Source of the DNA: Methylomonas montana
GTDB lineage: Bacteria; Pseudomonadota; Gammaproteobacteria; Methylococcales; Methylomonadaceae
Length of the DNA stretch: 64,000 bases
Assembly: GCF_030490285.1 (NCBI RefSeq)
Contig: NZ_CP129884.1
Coordinates: 2,170,001-2,234,000 of the forward strand
Direction: 5' to 3'
Under the pieces are notes generated by a model. That model was not told the DNA's origin and did no database searches. It was given only the letters and a program-made list of their open reading frames with translations. Positions 30,747 through 38,297 of this stretch are shown here, one piece after another (the first letter of the stretch is position 1; each line of letters opens with the position of its first letter). Position numbers and translations under genes: made by a program.

Positions 30747-30797
30747 CTCGTCAGCGACAATCTGTATCGCCTGGTGGCGCAGTTCAACGTGGCCTGA
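30747..30797 (+). pseudogene. Chemoreceptor C-terminal tail fragment
   Basis: After an in-frame stop, the plus strand reads [16 protein letters not shown] and TGA, resembling the conserved C-terminal end of chemoreceptors (a LxxLVxxF motif). It directly follows the pntB fragment, suggesting a recombination scar between unrelated genes. From here to the promoter at 31124 nothing further is recognised. Confidence 0.4.
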
Positions 30798-31123
30798 CCA
30801 CGGCTTGGTTGCACCCGCGCTGCCGGGTAGTACCTCGCTTTTGTGTCCGGGGGATGTCTCCGAGAACACCGAGAACTCGCTACGCTTGCCGCTTGCCGGA
30901 CAAGCGGACTCGCCCTTGCTCATAAATCTAACGATCTTATTCATAAAATTTATGACCAGTCGAGCGACGCGCATGGAGTGACTTCTCCATTCGTGACGCG
31001 ACTTTTTCGAGACATAATTTTTATGATTTCGACGCTGCCTGCCTGAAAGGATTTTTTAGAGGCCTATCAAAATAATCTAGATATAACAATGTGTTAGTTT
31101 GACATAAGGCAGCATGGCCAGTT

Positions 31124-31140
31124 TTGGTACGGGACTTGCC
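31124..31140 (+). promoter_or_regulatory. Near-consensus sigma-54 (-24/-12) promoter
   Basis: The sequence TTGGTACGGGACTTGCC has GG at 31126-31127 and GC at 31138-31139 separated by exactly 10 bases, and differs from the TTGGCACG-N4-TTGCA consensus at two positions. The expected transcript would start near 31151, 56 bases before the first cluster gene. An enhancer-binding protein for sigma-54 is encoded at the far end of the same cluster (39972-41309). Confidence 0.75.
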
Positions 31141-31206
31141 ATAGAGTTTCAGAGATTTTCGAGAGGCGCGAGCGCCAAATAGAGAAAAACCTGGAACCCG
31201 ATAACG

Positions 31207-32175
31207 ATGCACACTCAGCCCACAATCCAGATCAAACAAATTCCCAGCGGTTACCTGGGAACACTCGACACGGCCAGTCAGGTTCGCGACCTGATCAAAA
31301 GCGGCGCCAAGAATTTTACGGTGCGCCAGTCGGCCATCGATATTCTTAAGCAGCGCGCGGTAAGGCCCAAGGATTATCTGGGCGAGATCAAGGCCTTGTT
31401 CGAGTGGGTTCAGTACAACATTCGCTATACCAAGGATACTTTTCGGGTCGAGGAGCTCCATTCGGCGAAACGCATGCTGGAGTTGCGCGCCGGCGATTGC
31501 GATGACATGACGATACTGCTCGGCGCGATGCTGGAAGCCATCGGGCATCCGGTCAGACTGGTGTTGAGCGGCGCGAATCCGGCACGGCCGGAGCTGTTCA
31601 GTCATATCTATCTCGAAGTCCTGCACCATGGCCGTTGGATTCCGCTTGACGCCACGATGCCGCATCCGATGGGCTGGTCGGCGCAGGCTCCGGTTAAAAA
31701 AATCATCCCGTTGGAAACTAACCCGGCAAGATCGGAGAGCATCACCTTGCATGGCATCGATACGGCGGCTGATGTGCCAAAACTGCTGGCGGATTTGCTC
31801 GATACCATCCGCGACCAGGCCATACACCCGTACGATCCGCGCATCAAGTCGCTGTGGGAATTGCTGCATCAGCGCCGCCTGCTAATTCAAAGTCCCTGGT
31901 TAAAAGCTGTTCTGCAAAGGATATGGCGGCGGGGGCTGGCGCCGAAACCACGTCCGCGCCTGGTCAGTCGGCTCGAGCAGCAATTGCGCACCTGGGGCAT
32001 GTTGATGCCGAAACCGGCTGCACATGTTTCAACCCAACGAGTCGGGCCGGCTGAAGGCATGCAGGCATTGCGTCCGGTGGCGTTGAAACCAGTCGGTTCA
32101 GTTCGTCCGGTGAACATGCAAACGTTGCGCCCGGTGGAACTGCAACCGCCAGCCTTACGGAAGTCAGAGAAATGA
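31207..32175 (+). CDS. Transglutaminase-like cysteine peptidase family protein
   Basis: A 322-residue protein whose residues about 55-150 match the transglutaminase-like papain fold. The triad is visible: Cys98 in RAGDCDDMT, His133 in FSHIYLEV and Asp148 in IPLDAT. The C-terminal third is different: a basic helical part (about 215-260) and a Pro-rich tail with repeats of MQ[AT]LRPV and related LxPV motifs (about 285-318). It has no signal peptide. It is first after the sigma-54 promoter, and its stop overlaps the next start by 4 bases. The family includes peptidases, amidases and crosslinkers, so the reaction is open. Confidence 0.78.
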   Translation: MHTQPTIQIKQIPSGYLGTLDTASQVRDLIKSGAKNFTVRQSAIDILKQRAVRPKDYLGEIKALFEWVQYNIRYTKDTFRVEELHSAKRMLELRAGDCDDMTILLGAMLEAIGHPVRLVLSGANPARPELFSHIYLEVLHHGRWIPLDATMPHPMGWSAQAPVKKIIPLETNPARSESITLHGIDTAADVPKLLADLLDTIRDQAIHPYDPRIKSLWELLHQRRLLIQSPWLKAVLQRIWRRGLAPKPRPRLVSRLEQQLRTWGMLMPKPAAHVSTQRVGPAEGMQALRPVALKPVGSVRPVNMQTLRPVELQPPALRKSEK

Positions 32176-32531
32176 CCAGCCGCCGTCCGCCTTATTCATC
32201 TGCTGGCAAAAACGCGTCTGGTGGATGCGTTTTCGATGCAGTCAAGCTGGAAATACTGGAGCAAGGCGAGGACTTGTATCGGAGTTTCAACAGTTTTAGT
32301 GCAACCGGCGTGATGAAAGTCAGACACTGCCGAACGATACCGCCCGTCGTCGTCGAGCTTGGTGAATTGGTCGGCCTGATATACCGCTCGGACAAAGGGC
32401 AGCCCGGACAGCCGTTTACCTATATCCATCGCATGGAAGACCCGCCGCGGCTGGTCTGCAACAGTGAAGGCACGCAACTGTACATAATCGGTGGTAGTTA
32501 TCGGGTCACTGCCCAAGGTATCGAAGGTTAA
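32172..32531 (+). CDS. Unrecognised 119-residue protein of the sigma-54 cluster
   Basis: I do not recognise a family. The protein is predicted to be β-rich after a polar, Ser/Gly-containing N-terminus, with no membrane segment or signal peptide; it has Cys19, Cys53 and Cys96. The pattern (VVVELGELVGLIYRSDKG, then TQLYIIGGSYRVTAQG) would suit a small β-barrel. Start and preceding stop overlap as ATGA, so it is coupled to the transglutaminase-like gene and probably functions with it. Confidence 0.7.
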   Translation: MTSRRPPYSSAGKNASGGCVFDAVKLEILEQGEDLYRSFNSFSATGVMKVRHCRTIPPVVVELGELVGLIYRSDKGQPGQPFTYIHRMEDPPRLVCNSEGTQLYIIGGSYRVTAQGIEG

Positions 32532-32551
32532 CGGCGCATGCGGAGGACACG

Positions 32552-32863
32552 ATGACTGACGACAAACAATTGGGTCTGGATGAATTGATGATCGTCAACC
32601 CAGGTACATTGGGCGCACGCAGCCTGTTCCTCGGGGAGGATGGCGTCGTCTATCAACTGCAGGGCTATGCCGAGGCCGGAGCTACGTCGGAAGTAGAACG
32701 GTTCTATCTAGGCGAAAACGGCCGGCTGTATCAGGCCGATGTTGCCGAAGGCGACAATCCGACGGGGATTGGCGTCCCGGAGGCGGCCACGGATACCGAC
32801 AAACAGATGACCGGCCGCTTTTTTCTCGGTGAGGATGGCCGGCTGTACGAACGGGTTAGCTGA
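32552..32863 (+). CDS. Small protein with three FLGEDGxLYQ repeats
   Basis: A 103-residue acidic protein built around three copies of a short motif: LFLGEDGVVYQ (about 27-37), FYLGENGRLYQ (about 54-64) and FFLGEDGRLYE (about 91-101). The same [GA][EP][DN]Gx[LV]Y[QE] motif recurs in the product of 33633-34646. There is no signal peptide, Cys or membrane segment. Such aromatic DG repeats suggest β-hairpins for binding or polymer assembly, but this is inference. It lies 20 bases after the preceding gene, with AGGA before ATG. Confidence 0.72.
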   Translation: MTDDKQLGLDELMIVNPGTLGARSLFLGEDGVVYQLQGYAEAGATSEVERFYLGENGRLYQADVAEGDNPTGIGVPEAATDTDKQMTGRFFLGEDGRLYERVS

Positions 32864-32937
32864 AATCCGGATTAAACCTTGTCACGACGCAAATTGCGGA
32901 CTGATTGAATTGATAACCAATAGTTGAGGAGATTGAT

Positions 32938-33606
32938 ATGGCCAAGATGCAAGGCGTGAAAGAAAAACTGCACGCCCCCCTGTATGACGCGTTTCATGTG
33001 TCGGACAAAGAGCCGAAAAAGGCTTTTAAGGAATTCATGACCGATCCGCGCGTGATTCGGTTTTTTGTCGATGTTCAAGGCAAGACCCGTTTGGAAACCA
33101 ATATGCAGGCTGCCGGGGTGTTGCCGAGTCTGAATACCTTCGAGGCCCGCGCGCTACGGGTGATAGTCTCGAATCTGCGGATAGCCGAAAAGAAAAGGGT
33201 GACACCCAAGGGCGCCGGCGCCCCGGTCGAAATTGAAAATCAGGCCCTGGTCAGCGAAAGCGAAATCCTGGCAGACCTGATCTATAACTCGGTCACTTCG
33301 CTGATCGTCGGCGAAAAAACCATGATAGAGATGCCTACCTTCTGGTTTCCGTCCGGCGCCGGTATCAGTCCCGGTTTTCCGACGGTCAGCAATCATGGCG
33401 AACCCGACCCCACTGCCACCTTCCGTTTCGCCGAGCCAGTATTCATCGAGCCACAGCAGAATTTTCGGGTGGAAATTGCCTTTCCCCAGGGGGTGCCGGG
33501 TTCGGAATTAGCGGCAGACTCGCCCGAAAAGCGCCTGGCCAATATCTTCGGTCCGCTGCGGATTTGGGTGGTGCTGGATGGCTACCTAACGCGCGATGTT
33601 CAGTAA
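32938..33606 (+). CDS. β-rich protein, candidate jelly-roll capsid-like subunit
   Basis: A 222-residue protein with no recognised name. A short polar N-terminal helix region precedes TNMQAAGVLPSLNTFEARALRV, a long β-rich body with TMIEMPTFWFPSGAGISPGFP, then FAEPVFIEPQQNFRVEIAFP and a C-terminal strand WVVLDGYLTRDVQ. This order resembles jelly-roll capsid subunits of tailless bacterial viruses, from memory of such sequences rather than a database hit. The product of 34753-35355 ends in the same way. TTGAGGAG precedes the ATG. It could instead be a cell-surface or nanocompartment shell protein. Confidence 0.7.
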   Translation: MAKMQGVKEKLHAPLYDAFHVSDKEPKKAFKEFMTDPRVIRFFVDVQGKTRLETNMQAAGVLPSLNTFEARALRVIVSNLRIAEKKRVTPKGAGAPVEIENQALVSESEILADLIYNSVTSLIVGEKTMIEMPTFWFPSGAGISPGFPTVSNHGEPDPTATFRFAEPVFIEPQQNFRVEIAFPQGVPGSELAADSPEKRLANIFGPLRIWVVLDGYLTRDVQ

Positions 33607-33632
33607 GCCCCGTTACCCATAGGAGAAATGCG

Positions 33633-34646
33633 ATGAGATATTTAAGCGAAAGCGATGTGCCGCAAATGATGGGAATCGGTTATCTGGGCGAGGTGCGCCA
33701 GGGGCCGGACGGGCATTTGTACCAGTTTGTACAGGGAGTGGATGGTCTCGGCAATCCGATCGGCGGATTCTGGAGTCGAATCAAGCGTGGTCTGAAACGG
33801 GCGCTGCCGATTGCCAGAACGCTCGCGCCCTTCGTTCCGGGCGGTTCCGCGGTATTGACGGCCGCCACGCCATTTCTGCGTCGAGCCGGCATTCAAGGCT
33901 ATGAAGGGATAGGTGGTTTGTATGAGGCGCCGGACGGCAATGTCTATCAAGTTCAAGGACTGGCGGATGACGAGCAGTTCTACGGCATAGGCGAAGAAGA
34001 CCTGGATCAGGTGATGGGCATAGGCTACATCGGCGAAATACGCCAGGGGCCGGATGGCAACCTGTATCAGTACACTCAGGGTATGGACGGCCTGGGCAAT
34101 GTCGGCGGCTTCTGGAGCAAACTGCGCAAGTTTGGTAAACGGGCCCTCAAATTTCAGCCGGCCAGACTGGCTCTGAAATCGGTGAGTCCTTATCTAAAAC
34201 AGGCGCTACCGGTGGTCAGACAGGTCGCCTCGGCAATACCCGGCGGCGGGGCGGCGCTCACCGCGGCGGCGCCGATGCTCAAACAAGCCGGGCTAGCCGG
34301 ATACAACTGCCAAGGTCCGGGGGGCGCCCAAACCATGCAAGGCGACGACGAGTTGCAAGGCATCGATCAGGACGAAGAGTTGCAAGGCTACGCGGATGGC
34401 GATTTGTACGGATTGGCCGAAGACGAGGAACTCCAGGGAATCGGCGTGGGTACGGACTTTGCCGGCTATGACGGCGAGGACGAACTACAAGGTTTTGCCG
34501 AAGACCCGGAAAGCCAGGGCGTCGAGGGCTATGTCAGACAGGATGGCATGAATGGTCTGGAACGTTACGAGCCGGAACAGCCACCGCAAACCCGCTGGCA
34601 TGTGCCGCCGTCGAATCCGCCCGATATTTGGAAACCGCTATGGTGA
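33633..34646 (+). CDS. Two-module protein with DGxLYQ repeats, amphipathic helices and acidic tail
   Basis: A 337-residue protein with an internal duplication. Each module starts MGIGY[LI]GE[VI]RQGPDGxLYQ, continues [VM]DGLGN...GGFWS[RK], then a basic amphipathic stretch and a glycine/alanine-rich hydrophobic helix (FVPGGSAVLTAATPFLRRAG and IPGGGAALTAAAPMLKQAG). Module 1 spans about 10-100 and module 2 about 127-235. The tail (about 240-310) is acidic with many ELQG[IYF] repeats. The mix of repeat domains and membrane-active-looking helices suggests a membrane-contacting or minor structural protein. AGGAG precedes ATG 33633; an upstream in-frame start adds 23 unlikely residues. Confidence 0.75.
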   Translation: MRYLSESDVPQMMGIGYLGEVRQGPDGHLYQFVQGVDGLGNPIGGFWSRIKRGLKRALPIARTLAPFVPGGSAVLTAATPFLRRAGIQGYEGIGGLYEAPDGNVYQVQGLADDEQFYGIGEEDLDQVMGIGYIGEIRQGPDGNLYQYTQGMDGLGNVGGFWSKLRKFGKRALKFQPARLALKSVSPYLKQALPVVRQVASAIPGGGAALTAAAPMLKQAGLAGYNCQGPGGAQTMQGDDELQGIDQDEELQGYADGDLYGLAEDEELQGIGVGTDFAGYDGEDELQGFAEDPESQGVEGYVRQDGMNGLERYEPEQPPQTRWHVPPSNPPDIWKPLW

Positions 34647-34752
34647 TATGCAGACCGTCATTCCAGATGCAGTTACGCGGGCCAGTCATGTCGCCGGTCG
34701 ATTCTGGCCGGCATGATGGACGCAACTGTCCAGACCAGGGGAGATCACGATT

Positions 34753-35355
34753 ATGAGAGCAGGACTTCAGCTAGGCCAGGATCAGGGGATGCCGAGGCCG
34801 GCAGCGGACGGCGGACCAGTCAGCGCCGCGACGCCTACCACCAAGGAAATACCTTACGATTATGTAGCCCGATTCAAATTGCAGGGCGCTGCCGGCAATC
34901 GGGTACAGGATGTCATCAACATCAGTACCGATGGCGTATTCGTCGCGGTGGCGGTTGGCTACAGCTTCATCCCCGCCGCGCTGGAAATCCGGCAACCGCC
35001 ACCCATCATCCTGGGCGCCGATAGCGTGGATGGGCTAATCGCTCAGTTGACGGAAAAAGACCAGCTCACGCTAAGCCAGTCGCTATTCGTCAGGCTATGC
35101 GGCATCAACTTCAAATACAGCATCGTCGACAGCGGCAGCGGCCGGGAATTGCAGAATCAGCCGATACACAATATCGCCGGTCTGGGCGAAGCGAACGGCG
35201 AACGGCCGTTTCGACCGCTGGCGAAACCGATGATGTTCATGCCGCGCTCGACGATACGTATCGAAATCGAAGAGATTTCGGTGGGATCGGTATACAGCGG
35301 CGCGGACCTTTTCTTCGTCCTGCACGGCTACAAAATCCTGGGCTACGGAACCTGA
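34753..35355 (+). CDS. β-rich protein, second candidate jelly-roll subunit
   Basis: A 200-residue protein with a disordered N-terminus (about 1-35) followed by a β-rich domain: YDYVARFKLQG, an RVQDVINISTDGVFVAVAVGYSF segment (over about 23 residues), and LFVRLCGINFKYSIVDSGSG. The C-terminal MPRSTIRIEIEEI...LFFVLHGYKILG mirrors PQQNFRVEIAFP...WVVLDGYLTRD in the product of 32938-33606, so the two probably share a fold. No signal peptide or membrane segment. It is followed 2 bases later by a third β-rich protein. Two unequal jelly-roll proteins side by side recall sphaerolipovirus-like capsids, an analogy only. Confidence 0.7.
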   Translation: MRAGLQLGQDQGMPRPAADGGPVSAATPTTKEIPYDYVARFKLQGAAGNRVQDVINISTDGVFVAVAVGYSFIPAALEIRQPPPIILGADSVDGLIAQLTEKDQLTLSQSLFVRLCGINFKYSIVDSGSGRELQNQPIHNIAGLGEANGERPFRPLAKPMMFMPRSTIRIEIEEISVGSVYSGADLFFVLHGYKILGYGT

Positions 35356-35357
35356 CG

Positions 35358-35789
35358 ATGAGTACTTGCCAAATATGCGATATCCCTCTGGACGCCACTT
35401 ATTTCGACGAATCGTCGGTTCAAGATGCACCGGGTTTTGGTGAGGAAATCGTTCTGGCCCACTACGAATTGCACCGGAATTACAGCGGCATGTTGATGTA
35501 TTTCGCCCAGTTCACCGATGCCTATGCGGCCAATCCGGTACAGGTGCAAACGCCGGGCTTGCAGTGGCAGATCCGCTGCAACGGACAGCCGCGCGACCCC
35601 TATTTGACGTTTTCCCACATCATCAATCCCTGGGGGCTGTCGGGATTTCCGATATATCTGCGCCTGGAGGAGGGCTGCCGGCTGGAGTTTACGGTTCGCA
35701 AGGTCGACAACGACCAATCTCTGATCAAAAAGGTTGGCGGCAGGCTTTTGGGGCGGACCTGGTTCAACGCCGCATACGGTAATGGTTAG
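35358..35789 (+). CDS. β-rich 143-residue protein, third member of the set
   Basis: This protein begins MSTCQICDIPLD, with a CxxC pair at Cys4 and Cys7, and continues into a β-rich body (YELHRNYSGMLMYFAQFTDA, WQIRCNGQPRDPYLTF). The end, IYLRLEEGCRLEFTVRKV...VGGRLLGRTWF, keeps the pattern of paired C-terminal strands seen in the two preceding β-rich proteins. The start is ATG 35358, 2 bases after the previous stop; the frame is open further upstream, but that overlaps the preceding gene. A spike, vertex or accessory subunit is one guess; no family was recognised. Confidence 0.68.
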   Translation: MSTCQICDIPLDATYFDESSVQDAPGFGEEIVLAHYELHRNYSGMLMYFAQFTDAYAANPVQVQTPGLQWQIRCNGQPRDPYLTFSHIINPWGLSGFPIYLRLEEGCRLEFTVRKVDNDQSLIKKVGGRLLGRTWFNAAYGNG

Positions 35790-35920
35790 TACGGTACGAA
35801 TGGCGCTCCGCGGCCGGCAAACCCACGTGTTTCGGACAAGGCGGCGATGAGACAGGGCCTGTTTGAAAAAATGATTGGGCATCGGATTGTTTACTGATTG
35901 AAGATTTGATCGAGGGACAC

Positions 35921-36808
35921 ATGTACTTATATGCACAACAACAGCTCCCGTTCCAGCCAGGTCTGGGGGAATTGGGAGACGGTGAAATTGACCAGGCAAT
36001 CAGGGCTGCTAAAAGGCAGATGCAGATTCATTACGATCGCCAAAGAAAATACGCTGCCGGTGCTGGCACGACCAACGACGGTACAGCTGCGCGCAAGGAG
36101 ATTGCCAAATATTGGGAATGGTCTTCCGAACTTGGTTTTCTCGAAAGATTGAAGGCGGTTTACGAAACCCAGGCCGGCGTGCCGTTGAACTATAGAAACT
36201 ATCCGGTTACCAAAGCCGATCCTGCTACCGGTGCCGCTGGTAAAGACAGCCCTTGGCGGCGTAGTGGCAAACGTCAGGTTTTCAGCGAAGGTGAGGCGAA
36301 TGGTAGTTTCTGCCTGGGTACCTCAAGGGCGATGGCGTTCAGAACGCTCTTCGGTCCGGATAAGCCCAGTAATCGAACGATACTCAGCGATTTAAAGAAG
36401 AAAATTCAAGCAGCCAAGGCAGCCGGCGACACCGAAACCGAGGCCAAATTAATCATCAGCCGTATCGTCAGTCATTTACATGATCCTGGGAGCGTTAAAC
36501 AATTCAATCAGGATCTTGCCGAGAGGTATGGAATCAAAAACACGATAGTCCGTAGCGCGTCGCGAGCCGAAGCATTCGCCGCGTTGAAACAGGGGGCACC
36601 GATCATCGTCGACCTCGAAGGCGGTTGGCATTGGGTATTGGTTCTAAGATCACCACGGGGCCAGTTATGGGCTAATGATCCGCTGACGGGGTTTGGCGGC
36701 ATCAGAAAAATCGCTGCAAGCGAATTAGGCGCCCGATACGAACTTATTGTCGATGCCAAATCCGCAGCCCCGATCACATTATCCCAGGCGACGCTGTATC
36801 AAAAGTAA
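35921..36808 (+). CDS. Papain/C39-like cysteine peptidase
   Basis: A 295-residue protein. The C-terminal half (about 120-275) fits a C39-like papain fold: Cys131 in GSFCLGTSRAM, His237 in GGWHWVLVLRS and Asp253 in LWANDPLTG, in family order and spacing. The N-terminal 110 residues are helical and charged, with no signal peptide. GAGGGA sits just before ATG 35921. A 131-base gap separates it from the β-rich genes, so it may start a second transcript. Within the cluster it could process structural proteins, act on peptidoglycan crosslinks or be a cargo enzyme. Confidence 0.7.
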   Translation: MYLYAQQQLPFQPGLGELGDGEIDQAIRAAKRQMQIHYDRQRKYAAGAGTTNDGTAARKEIAKYWEWSSELGFLERLKAVYETQAGVPLNYRNYPVTKADPATGAAGKDSPWRRSGKRQVFSEGEANGSFCLGTSRAMAFRTLFGPDKPSNRTILSDLKKKIQAAKAAGDTETEAKLIISRIVSHLHDPGSVKQFNQDLAERYGIKNTIVRSASRAEAFAALKQGAPIIVDLEGGWHWVLVLRSPRGQLWANDPLTGFGGIRKIAASELGARYELIVDAKSAAPITLSQATLYQK

Positions 36809-36847
36809 TGGCCCCCTGGATTCGATGATTCAGCAAGGAGAAACACT

Positions 36848-37264
36848 ATGTATATATCGATAGGCGAGCTAGGCACAGCATTGGGCAAGGATATAGTCAA
36901 GAGCGGACATGTTCGCAAGGCTTGGTCGGAATGCCAGCGCGAGGGCGCTCGGCAGCGTCGCTGCGATATAGAGTTTAGGGTTAGATACCGAGCCTCTATC
37001 GTGGATTTTCGCCGCGAAGTGGAAAAGGCTTTGAGCCGGTGGATGACTCAGGCGCGTGCTCGGGAATTAATGGAAAAAATAGCAGCAAAGCTAAGCAAAT
37101 GGCATCAGGAGATTCGCGACCTAAATTATCCGAATAACGCCCCTATGCGGATATTGGGTGCGTTTGTCTATCGCGGATCGGATGATACCTGGCGTGTTAT
37201 CGATGTCTCGCTGGCGGCTTACATGCTGTTTTCCAAAGCCCAAATCGATGCAGGTGCGCGTTAA
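36848..37264 (+). CDS. Unrecognised basic, helical 138-residue protein
   Basis: No family recognised. The protein begins MYISIGELGTALGKD, is rich in Arg, Lys and Ala, and is predicted mostly helical (FRREVEKALSRWMTQARARELMEKIAAKL over about 57-86), ending with a β-like segment. Its MY[IL] opening resembles those of the peptidase before it and the two metallopeptidases after it. AAGGAG precedes the ATG. It may be a nucleic-acid-binding or chaperone-like partner; this is speculation. Confidence 0.62.
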   Translation: MYISIGELGTALGKDIVKSGHVRKAWSECQREGARQRRCDIEFRVRYRASIVDFRREVEKALSRWMTQARARELMEKIAAKLSKWHQEIRDLNYPNNAPMRILGAFVYRGSDDTWRVIDVSLAAYMLFSKAQIDAGAR

Positions 37265-37295
37265 TCCGGCGCCGTTATTGAAATAGGGGGAAGAC

Positions 37296-38267
37296 ATGTA
37301 TCTATGGTCGACCAACACTGTTGAACAGTTAGACAAACCCCGTATAGACTCGCCGGCGCCTTATCAAACCGGACTTGCACAGTCGCCCGTTGCAGCGAGT
37401 CCAGTCAAGCATTTTGCCTGCAGCGAGCAAGACCGAAAAAAAATAGAAGCGATCGTCGGCAAGCCCGTTTCGGTGGCTGTATTGCAGACAGCGGTGAAAG
37501 ATGCTGTCGGCAAGGCGATTGCCTTAACGTCCAAGGCCGTCCGTGCCCTGGAAAAATCGACCCGGTCCGTTCTGACCAAAACGCTATTTCGTGAAATATT
37601 TGGAACATTCCCGGAATTTGTTCCGGAATGGCGGACATCCGACGCGGTCTGGAAAGATCGCGGGGCACTGGTGGCATTCCGACTTAAGCGCGCCGCAGGC
37701 CTTCTGGCCACTGGCCAGCTTCAATACCACTGCTGGGGATGCCCCGGTGGCGATCGTGCGCCAAGCAGCTATGAAGCCTGCAATTATCCCATCGGTAGCT
37801 ATGTTCTCGGGCTCGGCAAAGGATTCTGGGAGAATTTGAGCGGCGCCAATGCCGATGCCTACATGGCGATGACCTTGCTGCATGAAGCGCTCCACATCTA
37901 TTACTCTTCAGTTATCGGACGAAGTCACGAAGGGCGGTACGGCAACGCCTATTGCTATCAGCGCTTTGTATCCGAGATGAATGGACTGAATTTGTATCCT
38001 GAAACGGAAAAAGCCTGTGCTTCGATGCTGCGTCGAGGCTCTAGGGGTATTGAAGTGAGTAAGCTTCAGAAGTTACTCAACCGATGGATACAACCCTCGG
38101 TGGTCACGATGGATTTGACCGATAAACCACCACTGCTCGTCGTAAACCAGATTTTCGATCAAGCTACCGAAAACGCGGTGCGGACATTCCAAAACGCCAA
38201 CGGACTAACGCCAAATGGAATTGCGGACACAGATACTTGGCGCAAGTTGTTGCTACAGCGTCCCTGA
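37296..38267 (+). CDS. HExxH metallopeptidase with peptidoglycan-binding domain
   Basis: A 323-residue protein. A helical N-terminus (about 40-110) leads to a Cys-containing region (CWGCPGG at about 146-152) and the zinc-binding helix LLHEALHIYY, with His196, Glu197 and His200. A downstream Glu in FVSEMNG could be the third ligand. The C-terminal 90 residues match a PG_binding_1 domain (GSRGIEVSKLQKLL, DQATENAVRTFQNANGLTPNGIAD, TWRKLL). There is no signal peptide, so export would need another route such as lysis or particle packaging. Enzymes of this layout digest the cell wall during virus entry or release, or act as toxins. Confidence 0.72.
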   Translation: MYLWSTNTVEQLDKPRIDSPAPYQTGLAQSPVAASPVKHFACSEQDRKKIEAIVGKPVSVAVLQTAVKDAVGKAIALTSKAVRALEKSTRSVLTKTLFREIFGTFPEFVPEWRTSDAVWKDRGALVAFRLKRAAGLLATGQLQYHCWGCPGGDRAPSSYEACNYPIGSYVLGLGKGFWENLSGANADAYMAMTLLHEALHIYYSSVIGRSHEGRYGNAYCYQRFVSEMNGLNLYPETEKACASMLRRGSRGIEVSKLQKLLNRWIQPSVVTMDLTDKPPLLVVNQIFDQATENAVRTFQNANGLTPNGIADTDTWRKLLLQRP

Positions 38268-38297
38268 GCAACCGATAGCAATGTAGGGAGAATGAGC

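Noticed and set aside
35097-35357. Open frame extending the 35358 gene upstream for 87 codons
   Set aside because: It overlaps the 34753-35355 gene in another frame and reads Arg/Gly-rich with no ribosome-binding site; ATG 35358 starts right after the previous stop.
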